5,203 bases of DNA, taken from positions 1 to 5,203 of the forward strand of contig CALMRL010000160.1 of the NCBI GenBank assembly GCA_937873345.1, written 5' to 3'. The notes under the pieces are model-generated. The model was not told the origin of the DNA. It searched no databases and saw only the letters and a list, made by a program, of their open reading frames with translations. The DNA comes from an uncultured Beijerinckiaceae bacterium (GTDB lineage Bacteria; Pseudomonadota; Alphaproteobacteria; Rhizobiales; Beijerinckiaceae). The position numbers and the translations under genes are program-made. The first letter of the stretch is position 1. Every line of letters begins with the position of its first letter. Positions 1-4,934 of this stretch are shown one piece after another.

Positions 1-992
1 GCCCGACGGGCAATACCGGGGCGGCCGGACCCGCCGGCGCGATTGGCGCGACCGGACCCGCCGGTGCAACCGGCCCTCAGGGTGCTGCAGGGGCGACAGG
101 CGCAGCAGGGGCCAACGGTTCGCCTGGTGCGACGGGTCCGGCGGGGGCGACGGGTCCGACGGGTCCGACGGGTCCGACGGGTCCGACGGGAGCCACCGGT
201 GCGGCAGGACCACAAGGCAACCCCGGCAACCGCAACCTCATCATCAACGGCAACTTCAGCTTCAATCAGCGTGGCTACGCGAGCGGCGCGGTGCTCGGCG
301 CTCAGAAATACGGCCACGATCGCTGGCGCGACAACTTCAGCGGCACGGCCTCCTATACCTTCACGACGAGCGGGGCCGACACGACGATCACCATCACGGC
401 CGGGACGCTGACCCAGGTCATCGAGGGAACCTTCGTCGCCGGCGGAGGCTACGTCCTCTCCTGGACGGGCACCGCGCAAATGTCCGTGTCGCTGACCAAC
501 AGCGGCGGCGCGAACAAAGTCTCCTCGGGTTTCTCCCCGCTGGCGGTCGGCGACGTGAAACCGGGAACGAACGTCGCGATCAGCAACGCCTCGAACGGGA
601 CCGTCGGCTTGGTGCAGTTCGAGGCCGGCGCTACGCCGAGCACCTTCGAGCGGCGCCTCCCCGGCGCGGAGCTCGCGCTGTGCCAGCGGTACTACGAGGT
701 CCTCGGCGCCGGCATCTGCGGCTTCGTGACGAGCGCGACGGCGGTGTTCCTCGCCGGCCGCTACGCGGTGCAGAAGAAGGCGTCCCCGACGCTGGCTCTG
801 ACGAAGACGAACCCCGCCATCGTCAGCTCCGCGGGCTACACCACCGGATCGGGCTCAGCGATCGCCTCGGGGAGCGCGGCGTGCGACGCCACCGGCTTCG
901 CCTTCCAGTTGAACGGCTACGCCAGCCTTTCCGTGGGGTCCGGCGTCGTCACCAATGACGTCGGCATCCTCACGGCGGAGTCGGAGCTATGA
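1..992 (+). CDS. Collagen-like phage tail fibre protein (5' end outside window)
   Basis: The frame is open to the left edge (first whole codon at 3), giving 329 visible residues. Residues 1-75 are 25 uninterrupted X-Y-Gly triplets (PTG, ATG, AAG, PAG types), the collagen-like pattern that forms trimeric shafts in phage fibres. They are followed by a NLIINGNFSFNQRG block (78-91) and HDRWR (105-109), then a Thr/Ser/Gly-rich beta-type region. VQFEAGATPSTFERR (204-218) and LCQRYYE (226-232) follow. From memory, these blocks recur together near the C-terminus of prophage tail fibre proteins. The likely role is a distal tail fibre or host-recognition shaft; the N-terminal virion-attachment part would lie left of the window. 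No internal start is needed: the GTG at 291 is just an in-frame codon. The stop overlaps the next gene's ATG. The tail-fibre assignment is good; the exact receptor-binding role is inference. Confidence 0.85.
   Translation, partial: PTGNTGAAGPAGAIGATGPAGATGPQGAAGATGAAGANGSPGATGPAGATGPTGPTGPTGPTGATGAAGPQGNPGNRNLIINGNFSFNQRGYASGAVLGAQKYGHDRWRDNFSGTASYTFTTSGADTTITITAGTLTQVIEGTFVAGGGYVLSWTGTAQMSVSLTNSGGANKVSSGFSPLAVGDVKPGTNVAISNASNGTVGLVQFEAGATPSTFERRLPGAELALCQRYYEVLGAGICGFVTSATAVFLAGRYAVQKKASPTLALTKTNPAIVSSAGYTTGSGSAIASGSAACDATGFAFQLNGYASLSVGSGVVTNDVGILTAESEL
3..227 (+). repeat. Gly-X-Y (collagen-like) coding repeat with 9-bp tandem core
   Basis: Twenty-five consecutive 9-bp units encode X-Y-Gly. 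Within them ACGGGTCCG is repeated perfectly four times at 150-185, with a partial fifth copy (ACGGG) at 186-190 and a separate copy at 132-140. The 9-bp unit keeps the frame, so slippage would change shaft length by whole triplets without breaking the protein. Confidence 0.9.
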
Positions 993-1378
993 GCGACTAT
1001 CGCCTGGGCAGCGGAGGCTCGGTCATCCGCGCCAGCGACGGCGCCGTGATCCCGCCCGATCCCGGCAACCGCGACTACGCCGCCTTCCAGGGCTGGCAGG
1101 CTCAGGGCGGCACGCCTGATCCGGCGCCGGCGGCGAGCGCGGTGCCCGGGCAGATCACCAACTTCCAGGCCCGCGCGCAGATGATCGCCGACGGCAACTT
1201 CGACGCGGTGAACAAGACGATCGAGGGGTCGGGCAACGCGACGGCGATCGCCGCGTGGGACTACGCCAACGTCTTCCTGCGCTCGAGCCCCTTCATCGCC
1301 ATGCTGATGGGTAACACGCCCTACAGTACGGACGCCCTGGTCGACGCGCTGTTCGAGAACGCGAGCAAGATCACCTGA
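989..1378 (+). CDS. Small phage tail-module protein, possible fibre assembly/chaperone type
   Basis: This 129-residue protein starts at an ATG sharing four bases (ATGA) with the tail fibre stop, so translation is probably coupled. Residues 1-30 (YRLGSGGSVIRASDGAVIPPDPGNRDY) and the following AAFQGWQAQGGTPDPAPA stretch resemble the N-termini of small proteins encoded directly after tail fibre genes, where the Y-x-x-F/W-x-x-GGTPDPAPA pattern is common. Residues 55-129 look alpha-helical (TNFQARAQMI, IAAWDYANVFLRSSPFIAMLM, ALVDALFENASKIT). There is no signal peptide or membrane segment. Position suggests a fibre assembly protein or accessory tail component. I cannot assign a named family, and the chaperone role is inferred from synteny only. 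The gene is complete and is the last gene before the terminator. Confidence 0.75.
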   Translation: MSDYRLGSGGSVIRASDGAVIPPDPGNRDYAAFQGWQAQGGTPDPAPAASAVPGQITNFQARAQMIADGNFDAVNKTIEGSGNATAIAAWDYANVFLRSSPFIAMLMGNTPYSTDALVDALFENASKIT

Positions 1379-1410
1379 CCTGACACCGCGGCCTCGTGGC
1401 CACATCCTGC

Positions 1411-1451
1411 GCGCCCCGCTGGCTCCGGCCGGCGGGGCGCTTTCGCGTTTC
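1411..1451 (+). terminator. Strong intrinsic terminator of the tail operon
   Basis: A 13-bp stem (1411-1423 with 1428-1440, one T-G wobble at 1420/1431) closes on a TCCG tetraloop and is followed by TTTCGCGTTTC. It lies 33 bp after the stop of the 129-codon gene. The left flank is not T-rich when read on the - strand, so it should serve mainly the + strand genes, although it also separates them from the convergent small gene ending at 1450. Confidence 0.85.
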
Positions 1452-1641
1452 AGCGCTTCGTTTCGATCAGGAGGGCCTTGCCATCAGCAGTACGGACGAA
1501 GCATGCGGTGTCAGCGGATGTTCCGCAGCCGGCACCAGGACTCACACTCTGAGCCACCGCTGGCATTTTTGCGTTCTGCGCCACCAATGCCATCAGCGCA
1601 ACCGCGATGACGGACAGGACGAATTTCGTGTAGCGATCCAT
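1450..1641 (-). CDS. Small exported or membrane-anchored protein (63 aa)
   Basis: The chosen start is the ATG at 1641 (MDRYTKF...), because GGAGG at 1655-1651 sits 9 nt upstream; a longer in-frame start at 1692 has no such site. Residues 1-6 are charged (DRYTK). Residues 7-21 are hydrophobic (FVLSVIAVALMALVA), followed by an AVAQS-type signal-peptidase context around residues 28-32. The remaining ~30 residues are short and polar with two cysteines (39 and 47) that could pair outside the cytoplasm. I recall similar tiny MDRYTK-type proteins as unnamed conserved proteins in Hyphomicrobiales. Function is unknown. It lies 47 bp downstream of a broken reading frame on the same strand and converges on the tail operon. 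Confidence 0.7.
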   Translation of the reverse strand: MDRYTKFVLSVIAVALMALVAQNAKMPAVAQSVSPGAGCGTSADTACFVRTADGKALLIETKR

Positions 1642-1688
1642 GGCAACGTTCCTCCGGTCGTCCAACGCCGACCGTGCAGGAACCGTTC

Positions 1689-1888
1689 TCAAGCGCTACC
1701 TGGTCCAATCGGCTTGTCTGCCCGCTTCCACGGCAGCTTGCCAGCTTCCCGCGCCAGCTTCTCACCGAGGCGGGCGAGCGGCCCGCCGCCGCCCTCGCTG
1801 GCCGCACCGGCGTGCCATTGCCGTCGATTGCGAAGTACCGCTTCTGCCCCGTGAGCAGAGTTACCAGCTTGTCGATCGCACCGGTCAC
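1689..1888 (-). pseudogene. Frameshifted small gene, function unknown
   Basis: From a GTG at 1888 the protein-like sequence runs through TGQKRYFAIDGNGTPVR (to residue 29). In that frame it then becomes arginine/serine-rich noise. From 1799, in the frame offset by two bases, a sensible tail resumes: SEGGGGPLARLGEKLAREAG, continuing KLPWKRADKPIGPGSA, stop at 1691-1689. A single missing base near 1800, in a GC-rich GCGAGGGCGG context, would restore one protein of about 66 residues. The GTG lies in a GTGA overlap with a stop in the upstream frame. There is no slippery heptamer at the switch, so I favour a mutation or sequencing error over programmed frameshifting. I do not recognise the family. 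Confidence 0.45.
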
Positions 1889-1932
1889 ACCCTACGCCGG
1901 CTCGTAGGCAGGGTCAGAGAGCGCACCGTGAT

Positions 1933-2051
1933 CTACATCTCGATCATCGCATCGCGGGCGCAGCGGAATGCGGCGATGGTGAATACGAGTCTATCGGCAA
2001 CCTCAGGCTTCTTCCGAAAGACGATGAGTTATTCCCGCGCTTAACTGGCAT
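1933..2051 (-). pseudogene. Short broken reading frame at the composition boundary
   Basis: A protein-like stretch RKKPEVADRLVFTIAAFRCA (continuing RDAMIEM) ends at a TAG at 1935-1933. Upstream, that frame meets a TAA at 2031-2029. A second frame starting at ATG 2051 reads MPVKRGNNSSSF and would join it if one base were re-read near TCTTTCGG. The combined product would be about 38 residues. Only a weak GGA lies upstream of that ATG. It could equally be the truncated 3' end of a larger gene cut at the edge of the AT-rich cassette. No family recognised; low confidence. Confidence 0.3.
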
Positions 2052-2160
2052 GAATTTCCATAAAGTACATTCACAAAAGGCTGTGCCGCAGCAAGAGATG
2101 GGGTAGACCCACTACGAGACCATAAGAAAACGAACACAAGTTCCTAGTATGCTTTTAGAT

Positions 2161-2724
2161 TTAGCCTATCGATGGAGGATTTACATCTATTCCGGCAACT
2201 CGGGGAAAGCCTCGTGTGAGACAGCTAGGATCTCTGTTGATGGGATGCTCTCCGTCCTGCTGGTCCTCTTCGCAGATATGAGCTACAGCCGCGCCAAAGG
2301 CTTCCGCAAGAATAAGACCTGCCTCTAGCTTTGTTGTTGCCCTCTCATTGCGCGTAAGCCCAGCAGCAAGGTTAATCTCAAAGTCAACATGGCTTTCTTC
2401 GCCGCCTTCAGGTTGATGCGTAAGGGAGATAACATAGTCATTCCCTGACAAAACCATAGCAGAGACCTCAGCCGTCCGAAATCCACAATAGTATCTACGT
2501 TTTGGACCAGGAGGGGGATTTCCCAAGCGAGTGTTCTGCCCACGCGCGATTTTGCAGCCAATACGATGAACGTCGCTATCTTTAGATGCAAGCCTTCTGA
2601 TCACGCCTGACTCGCGTGGCGAATCGGGGAAGACGAAAAGAACCTCATCGACATGAATGCCGCTTATAAAAGCTTTTTTAAAAATGATGCATCTTGAGAC
2701 TTCATCATCAGGAAGCACCTGCAT
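2161..2724 (-). CDS. Third gene of AT-rich cassette, unknown function (187 aa)
   Basis: This starts at ATG 2724, four bases after the middle gene's stop; its AGGTGA ribosome-binding sequence overlaps that stop, so translation is likely coupled. The protein is soluble-looking, with no signal peptide or membrane helix. The N-terminus reads LPDDEVSRCIIFKKAF (4-19), then VDEVLFVFPDSPRESGVIRR (25-44). A basic/proline stretch RLGNPPPGPKRRYY (66-79) and EESHVDFEINLA (109-120) follow, then a helical segment with many Ala/Leu (129-150, TTKLEAGLILAEAFGAAVAH). The order of blocks reminds me of a widespread family of small uncharacterised proteins with LPxxxxVxR at the start and an H-A-[ND]-I element later, but this is memory-based and unverified. 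The last ~35 residues, after CEEDQQDGEH, look less conserved in type. No catalytic motif is evident. Confidence 0.75.
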   Translation of the reverse strand: MQVLPDDEVSRCIIFKKAFISGIHVDEVLFVFPDSPRESGVIRRLASKDSDVHRIGCKIARGQNTRLGNPPPGPKRRYYCGFRTAEVSAMVLSGNDYVISLTHQPEGGEESHVDFEINLAAGLTRNERATTKLEAGLILAEAFGAAVAHICEEDQQDGEHPINRDPSCLTRGFPRVAGIDVNPPSIG

Positions 2725-2728
2725 GTAT

Positions 2729-3274
2729 TCACCTGATGCTGCGAATATCGAATTGATGGACCTTGATATTTGACTTTTTCTTTAGAGTTGTTGTAAAAGA
2801 TCTCACAACATACCCCACCTCACCATCTGTGACAGTGAGAGCATATCTTGTATTGCCAATCGCCCAAAGCATTGCAACGGCCTCACTACTGAGACGCGAT
2901 AATTCCGGTGGCGCAAGACTTCTATTTGACAGCTGCCGCACGACGGCACGAGCGGTTTCGATTGCCGCGGGCTCGACAGCACCATCGTCATCAGTTTCAT
3001 CCCGCAATGCATTTAGCTCATGGTCAATCTCTCTATATCTTTTTTTGGCAGCGTCGTTCTCGTAAAGAGACGTTCCTGGTGATGGCTCAATAAATGGAAG
3101 GTTCGGAATATAGGCGAGAGGACGACGCATTATGGTTGCCGATGCAAATCCAGCCAGCAATTGACGATGCACATCAACATCCGATCGATAGCGTTCAAGG
3201 ATGTCGTCCACAGCTCGGTCGGCAAAAAAATACCTAGCGAGATTTGAGCTTTGGATAGGCCCGCCATCGCTCAT
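2729..3274 (-). CDS. Middle gene of AT-rich cassette, unknown function (181 aa)
   Basis: The chosen start is ATG 3274 (MSDGGPIQSSNLARYFF) rather than 3322: it forms an ATGA overlap with the preceding stop and has GAGG seven bases upstream. The N-terminal 45 residues look helical and polar. Residues 72-93 are highly charged (DAAKKRYREIDHELNALRDE), a possible short coiled coil. An acidic linker (93-98) leads to a helix (103-116) and then APPELSRLSSEAVAMLWAIG (121-140). The C-terminal part (143-158, RYALTVTDGEVGYVVR) looks like paired beta strands around a T-D-G-E turn. The end is lysine-rich (165-167). No signal peptide, membrane helix, nucleotide-binding loop or nuclease motif is visible. I recall PPELS...AVxMLWxxGxTxYxLTVTDGExGYVVR-like proteins among unnamed conserved proteins of Hyphomicrobiales, unverified. 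Confidence 0.78.
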   Translation of the reverse strand: MSDGGPIQSSNLARYFFADRAVDDILERYRSDVDVHRQLLAGFASATIMRRPLAYIPNLPFIEPSPGTSLYENDAAKKRYREIDHELNALRDETDDDGAVEPAAIETARAVVRQLSNRSLAPPELSRLSSEAVAMLWAIGNTRYALTVTDGEVGYVVRSFTTTLKKKSNIKVHQFDIRSIR

Positions 3275-3978
3275 CTTATCGCCTCGATACCACGGTCGCA
3301 GATGACAACGAGTTCTGAGCACGATTCAGCAAACATCGCAGAAGCATACTTAGATATATCGTTTGTAGTGACACTGTTTATATCAATTTTAAATGTCAGT
3401 TGAGGTATTAGCTTTGTAAGCTGGTCTCTCACATGGAGTGTATAATTCCCCGATTGCCATGTCATGACTCTATTCATCTCAAAGTGGGGTGGCGAGACAA
3501 ACTCTCTTCTGACGTTTAGCTGACGCACACAGTCGAGAGCAGGTCGAGGAAACCATGCATCGCTTAAAGCTGTCAGACGTTCAGCAACCGCGTTCATGTC
3601 AGAATGGATTTCACTGAGATTGGCAATGAGTCCAAATCTTGTCACTCTTGTATTTGACAAAGCCTCCATTACAATTTCACGAAGAACAACTAAACCTTGC
3701 TCAACATTTGATATACGTGGCGGCTCTGACGTATTAATGATATCCGGCGCAGCTAAAAGAAAAAAGTCGAGGCGACCAAGCTGTGATTGGACCACTAAGC
3801 GGAAGCCGTTATGCGTCCCTTCGGCGATCGAGACAGAGAGGGGGGATATATCAGGTTTGATATACGAGGACGGCTGAGCGCCACCTACAACAGTCTTCCA
3901 AGCCTCCAGAGCGTCGAGCTGTGGTGCGCTCGGCAGAGGGAAGAGAACCGCTTGTATTTGATCGGCTTGCCAGATCAT
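3271..3978 (-). CDS. First gene of AT-rich cassette, unknown function (235 aa)
   Basis: The start is ATG 3978 (MIWQADQIQAVLFPLP), with GAGGG four bases upstream. The frame stays open for 13 further codons upstream but offers no ATG/GTG/TTG there. The protein is soluble-looking and mixed alpha/beta: a possible strand-helix start (5-31), a beta-rich middle (46-76, VSIAEGTHNGFRLVVQSQLG then RLDFFLLAA), and a helix (93-109, EQGLVVLREIVMEALSN). RFGLIANLSE (114-123) follows, then MTWQSGNYTLHVRD (172-185) and LTFKIDINSVTTND (194-207). The RxGLxxN, W-beta-hairpin and F-x-I-D-I-N order is loosely reminiscent of TIGR04255-type proteins, but similarity is too weak to assign by eye. It overlaps the middle gene by ATGA and probably leads the operon. 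No catalytic motif recognised. Confidence 0.78.
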   Translation of the reverse strand: MIWQADQIQAVLFPLPSAPQLDALEAWKTVVGGAQPSSYIKPDISPLSVSIAEGTHNGFRLVVQSQLGRLDFFLLAAPDIINTSEPPRISNVEQGLVVLREIVMEALSNTRVTRFGLIANLSEIHSDMNAVAERLTALSDAWFPRPALDCVRQLNVRREFVSPPHFEMNRVMTWQSGNYTLHVRDQLTKLIPQLTFKIDINSVTTNDISKYASAMFAESCSELVVICDRGIEAIR

Positions 3979-4007
3979 GTAGCCCTCGGGTGACGGCGTA
4001 GCTGCAT
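3975..4007 (-). CDS. Possible 10-codon leader ORF of the cassette
   Basis: ATG 4007 opens MQLRRHPRAT and stops at TGA 3977-3975, which overlaps the ATG of the first cassette gene in an ATGA arrangement like that used between the first and second genes. AGGCAGG five to six bases upstream could bind ribosomes. The peptide is arginine-rich (3 of 10). It could couple or attenuate translation of the operon, but chance cannot be excluded for so short a frame. Confidence 0.3.
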   Translation of the reverse strand: MQLRRHPRAT

Positions 4008-4085
4008 GAGCACCTGCCTAGCATTTTTCCGTTAATAAGTCGCGGATGCCTATTGACCTAAAATGGCGAGACCGAGTGGTGCGAA

Positions 4086-4100
4086 ACGCCAGACTGGCGT
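4086..4100. repeat. 15-bp palindrome upstream of the cassette (operator candidate)
   Basis: ACGCCAG-A-CTGGCGT, with seven perfectly complementary bases on each side of a single central base, lies about 110 bp before the first cassette gene. Its left half is part of GAAACGCCAG (4083-4092), which recurs as a direct repeat at 4142-4151. Symmetry and position fit a regulator-binding site, but no regulator gene is visible in the window. Confidence 0.35.
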
Positions 4101-4257
4101 ACCGCCATTGCGAACTGCCCTGATTTGTGCTGCCGGCCTAAGAAACGCCAGCAGCGACGATCTCCGTCCATCGTCGCCGCTGCAGTATCTCTCCGCGCCG
4201 CCCTCAACGGCGTCTCGACCATCGGGTCCGCAGTTAAGCCGCCCGCGGCCACAGCTC

Positions 4258-4300
4258 AAAAAAGCGGAGGGGGGGGATGCGGCTGTAGCGCTCTCCCGCT
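4258..4300 (-). terminator. Possible terminator downstream of tRNA-Gln
   Basis: Read on the - strand, AGCGGGAG (4300-4293) can pair with CTCCGCT (4269-4263, one bulged G), directly followed by TTTTT (4262-4258). The loop is long and contains the complement of an eight-G run, so alternative pairings with the C run at 4303-4308 are possible. It lies about 140 bp past the tRNA 3' end. Confidence 0.35.
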
Positions 4301-4393
4301 AGCCCCCCGAGCTGAGCGACCCCCGATGTCACCGGAGCTTCAGCCATCAGCGAAGCGAATGAGGCCTTCTACAAACCATTTGACAAACTGGTC

Positions 4394-4411
4394 TCCGCCG
4401 GTAGCGGCGGA
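4394..4411. repeat. 7-bp hairpin just downstream of tRNA-Gln
   Basis: TCCGCCG (4394-4400) and CGGCGGA (4405-4411) close on a GTAG loop; TGG/CCA can extend the stem across a two-base bulge. It sits 28 bp after the tRNA 3' end on the - strand, preceded by a T-rich stretch (TTTTGCTTGTTCTTTTGC). It may take part in tRNA transcript ending or 3' trimming; a T tract after the hairpin is missing, so it is not a classical terminator. Confidence 0.35.
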
Positions 4412-4438
4412 CCAAGCAAAAGAACAAGCAAAATCAAT

Positions 4439-4512
4439 TGGCTGGGGGACCTGGATTCGAACCAAGATTAACGGAGTCAGAGTCCGCTGTTCTACCGTTG
4501 AACTATCCCCCA
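4439..4512 (-). tRNA. tRNA-Gln (anticodon CUG), CCA encoded
   Basis: A full cloverleaf can be drawn on the - strand. The acceptor is TGGGGGA (4512-4506) with TCCCCCA, G discriminator and encoded CCA (4441-4439). The D stem is GTTC/GAAC, the anticodon stem GCGGA/TCCGT with loop CTCTGAC, and the T stem CTTGG/CCAGG with loop TTCGAAT. The loop gives anticodon CTG (4480-4478), reading the glutamine codon CAG. All stems pair and the gene is intact. Its 3' end points into the accessory region, which fits use of the tRNA 3' end as an attachment site whose crossover leaves the gene whole. Confidence 0.95.
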
Positions 4513-4517
4513 AGGCA

Positions 4518-4540
4518 TCGCGAGCAGCTGCGCCTCGCGA
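4518..4540. repeat. Inverted repeat in the tRNA-Gln 5' leader
   Basis: TCGCGAG (4518-4524) and CTCGCGA (4534-4540) are perfect 7-bp inverted arms around a 9-base loop. The hairpin would sit five bases before the mature tRNA 5' end in the precursor, in reach of RNase P processing. Function unknown. Confidence 0.5.
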
Positions 4541-4552
4541 GCGGGACGCTGC

Positions 4553-4581
4553 TGATTAGGGAACCGGTGCGACCCTGTCAA
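4553..4581 (-). promoter_or_regulatory. Promoter for tRNA-Gln
   Basis: A perfect TTGACA -35 box lies at 4581-4576 on the - strand. The -10 is less clear: TAATCA at 4558-4553 gives 17-bp spacing, CCTAAT at 4560-4555 gives 15. It lies about 40 bp upstream of the tRNA and 24 bp after the hspQ stop, so the tRNA is probably transcribed on its own. Confidence 0.55.
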
Positions 4582-4604
4582 CGCCGGCCGGCTGCCGGTC
4601 TCCG

Positions 4605-4934
4605 CTAGTTCAGCCGCGCCGCCCTGACCTGGTAGGCGCCGTCGTTGGCGCGGATGAACATCTCGTCGACCTGGGGATGGCGCACAGGGTCGCCCGATTC
4701 GTCGGCGAGCAGGTTCTGCTCGGAGACGTAGGCGACGTACTCCGTCTCGGCGTTCTCGGCGTAGAGGTGGTAGAAGGGTTGGTCCTTGCGCGGTCGCACG
4801 TCCTCGGGAATCGCCTGCCACCACTCCTCGGTGTTGCTGAACTCGGGATCGACGTCATAGACGATGCCGCGGAAGGCGTACTTCCGGTGCTTGACGACCT
4901 GCCCGATCCCGAATTTGGCGGTATGCGGCTTCAT
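4605..4934 (-). CDS. hspQ: Heat shock protein HspQ (hemimethylated DNA-binding, YccV family)
   Basis: This 109-residue protein has the full length of the family (about 105 in E. coli). The start chosen is ATG 4934 (MKPHTAKFGIGQVVKHRKYA), with AGG five bases upstream; the open frame extends to 5069 but that extension does not resemble the family and would cross the divergent promoter. Family hallmarks are present: IGQVVKHR (10-17), FRGIVYDVDPEF (21-32), the NTEEWW block (34-39), RPRKDQPFYHL (47-57), ENAETEYVAYVSEQNL (60-75) and PVRHPQV (83-89). In enterobacteria HspQ is a heat-induced protein that binds hemimethylated oriC DNA in vitro and acts as a specificity factor for Lon protease; that role is carried over by homology. 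It diverges from the epimerase gene and is a core chromosomal gene marking the edge of the island. Confidence 0.95.
   Translation of the reverse strand: MKPHTAKFGIGQVVKHRKYAFRGIVYDVDPEFSNTEEWWQAIPEDVRPRKDQPFYHLYAENAETEYVAYVSEQNLLADESGDPVRHPQVDEMFIRANDGAYQVRAARLN

Larger units (their letters stand above)
4013..4438. other. Gene-free strip between the cassette and tRNA-Gln
   Basis: About 430 bases with no convincing gene on either strand. The open frames here are GC-rich low-complexity shadows, and one of them runs through the tRNA. The strip holds, from left: a short AT-rich stretch (4022-4065) likely to carry the cassette promoter on the - strand; a 15-bp palindrome and a 10-bp direct repeat; an eight-G run; and two hairpins read on the - strand after the tRNA. 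If the island integrated at the tRNA, this strip would be the first island sequence. Confidence 0.6.

Noticed and set aside
3..227. Regularly spaced repeats that might be taken for a CRISPR array or minisatellite
   Set aside because: The 9-bp period is continuous, has no spacers, and encodes in-frame Gly-X-Y triplets of a tail fibre.
1396..2044. Long + strand open frames across 1396-2044
   Set aside because: Their proteins are Arg/Pro/Ala/Ser-rich with no domain-like sequence, they lie antisense to better-supported frames, and one begins inside the terminator region.
2088..2115. GGGT/ACCC inverted repeat downstream of the third cassette gene as a terminator
   Set aside because: The loop would be only two bases and no T run follows the stem closely; I see no convincing terminator between 2052 and 2160.
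2763..3065. 100-codon + strand frame inside the middle cassette gene
   Set aside because: It is the antisense shadow of a well-supported - strand gene with coupled starts on both sides, and has no ribosome-binding site.
2729..3274. Cassette as a toxin-antitoxin or restriction system
   Set aside because: No nuclease, methyltransferase, HTH, AAA+ or kinase motif could be seen in any of the three proteins; naming such a system would be guesswork.
4063..4559. + strand open frames at 4063-4302 and 4125-4559 and - strand frames at 4050-4259
   Set aside because: Composition is typical of GC-rich shadow frames; the 144-codon one runs straight through the tRNA gene. The - strand stretch RPAAQIRAVRNGGTPVWRF looked briefly protein-like but no start, family or neighbour supports it.
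4582..4600. CCGGC/GCCGG hairpin after the hspQ stop as a terminator
   Set aside because: It is a short GC-rich stem with no following T tract on the - strand and overlaps the start of the tRNA promoter region.
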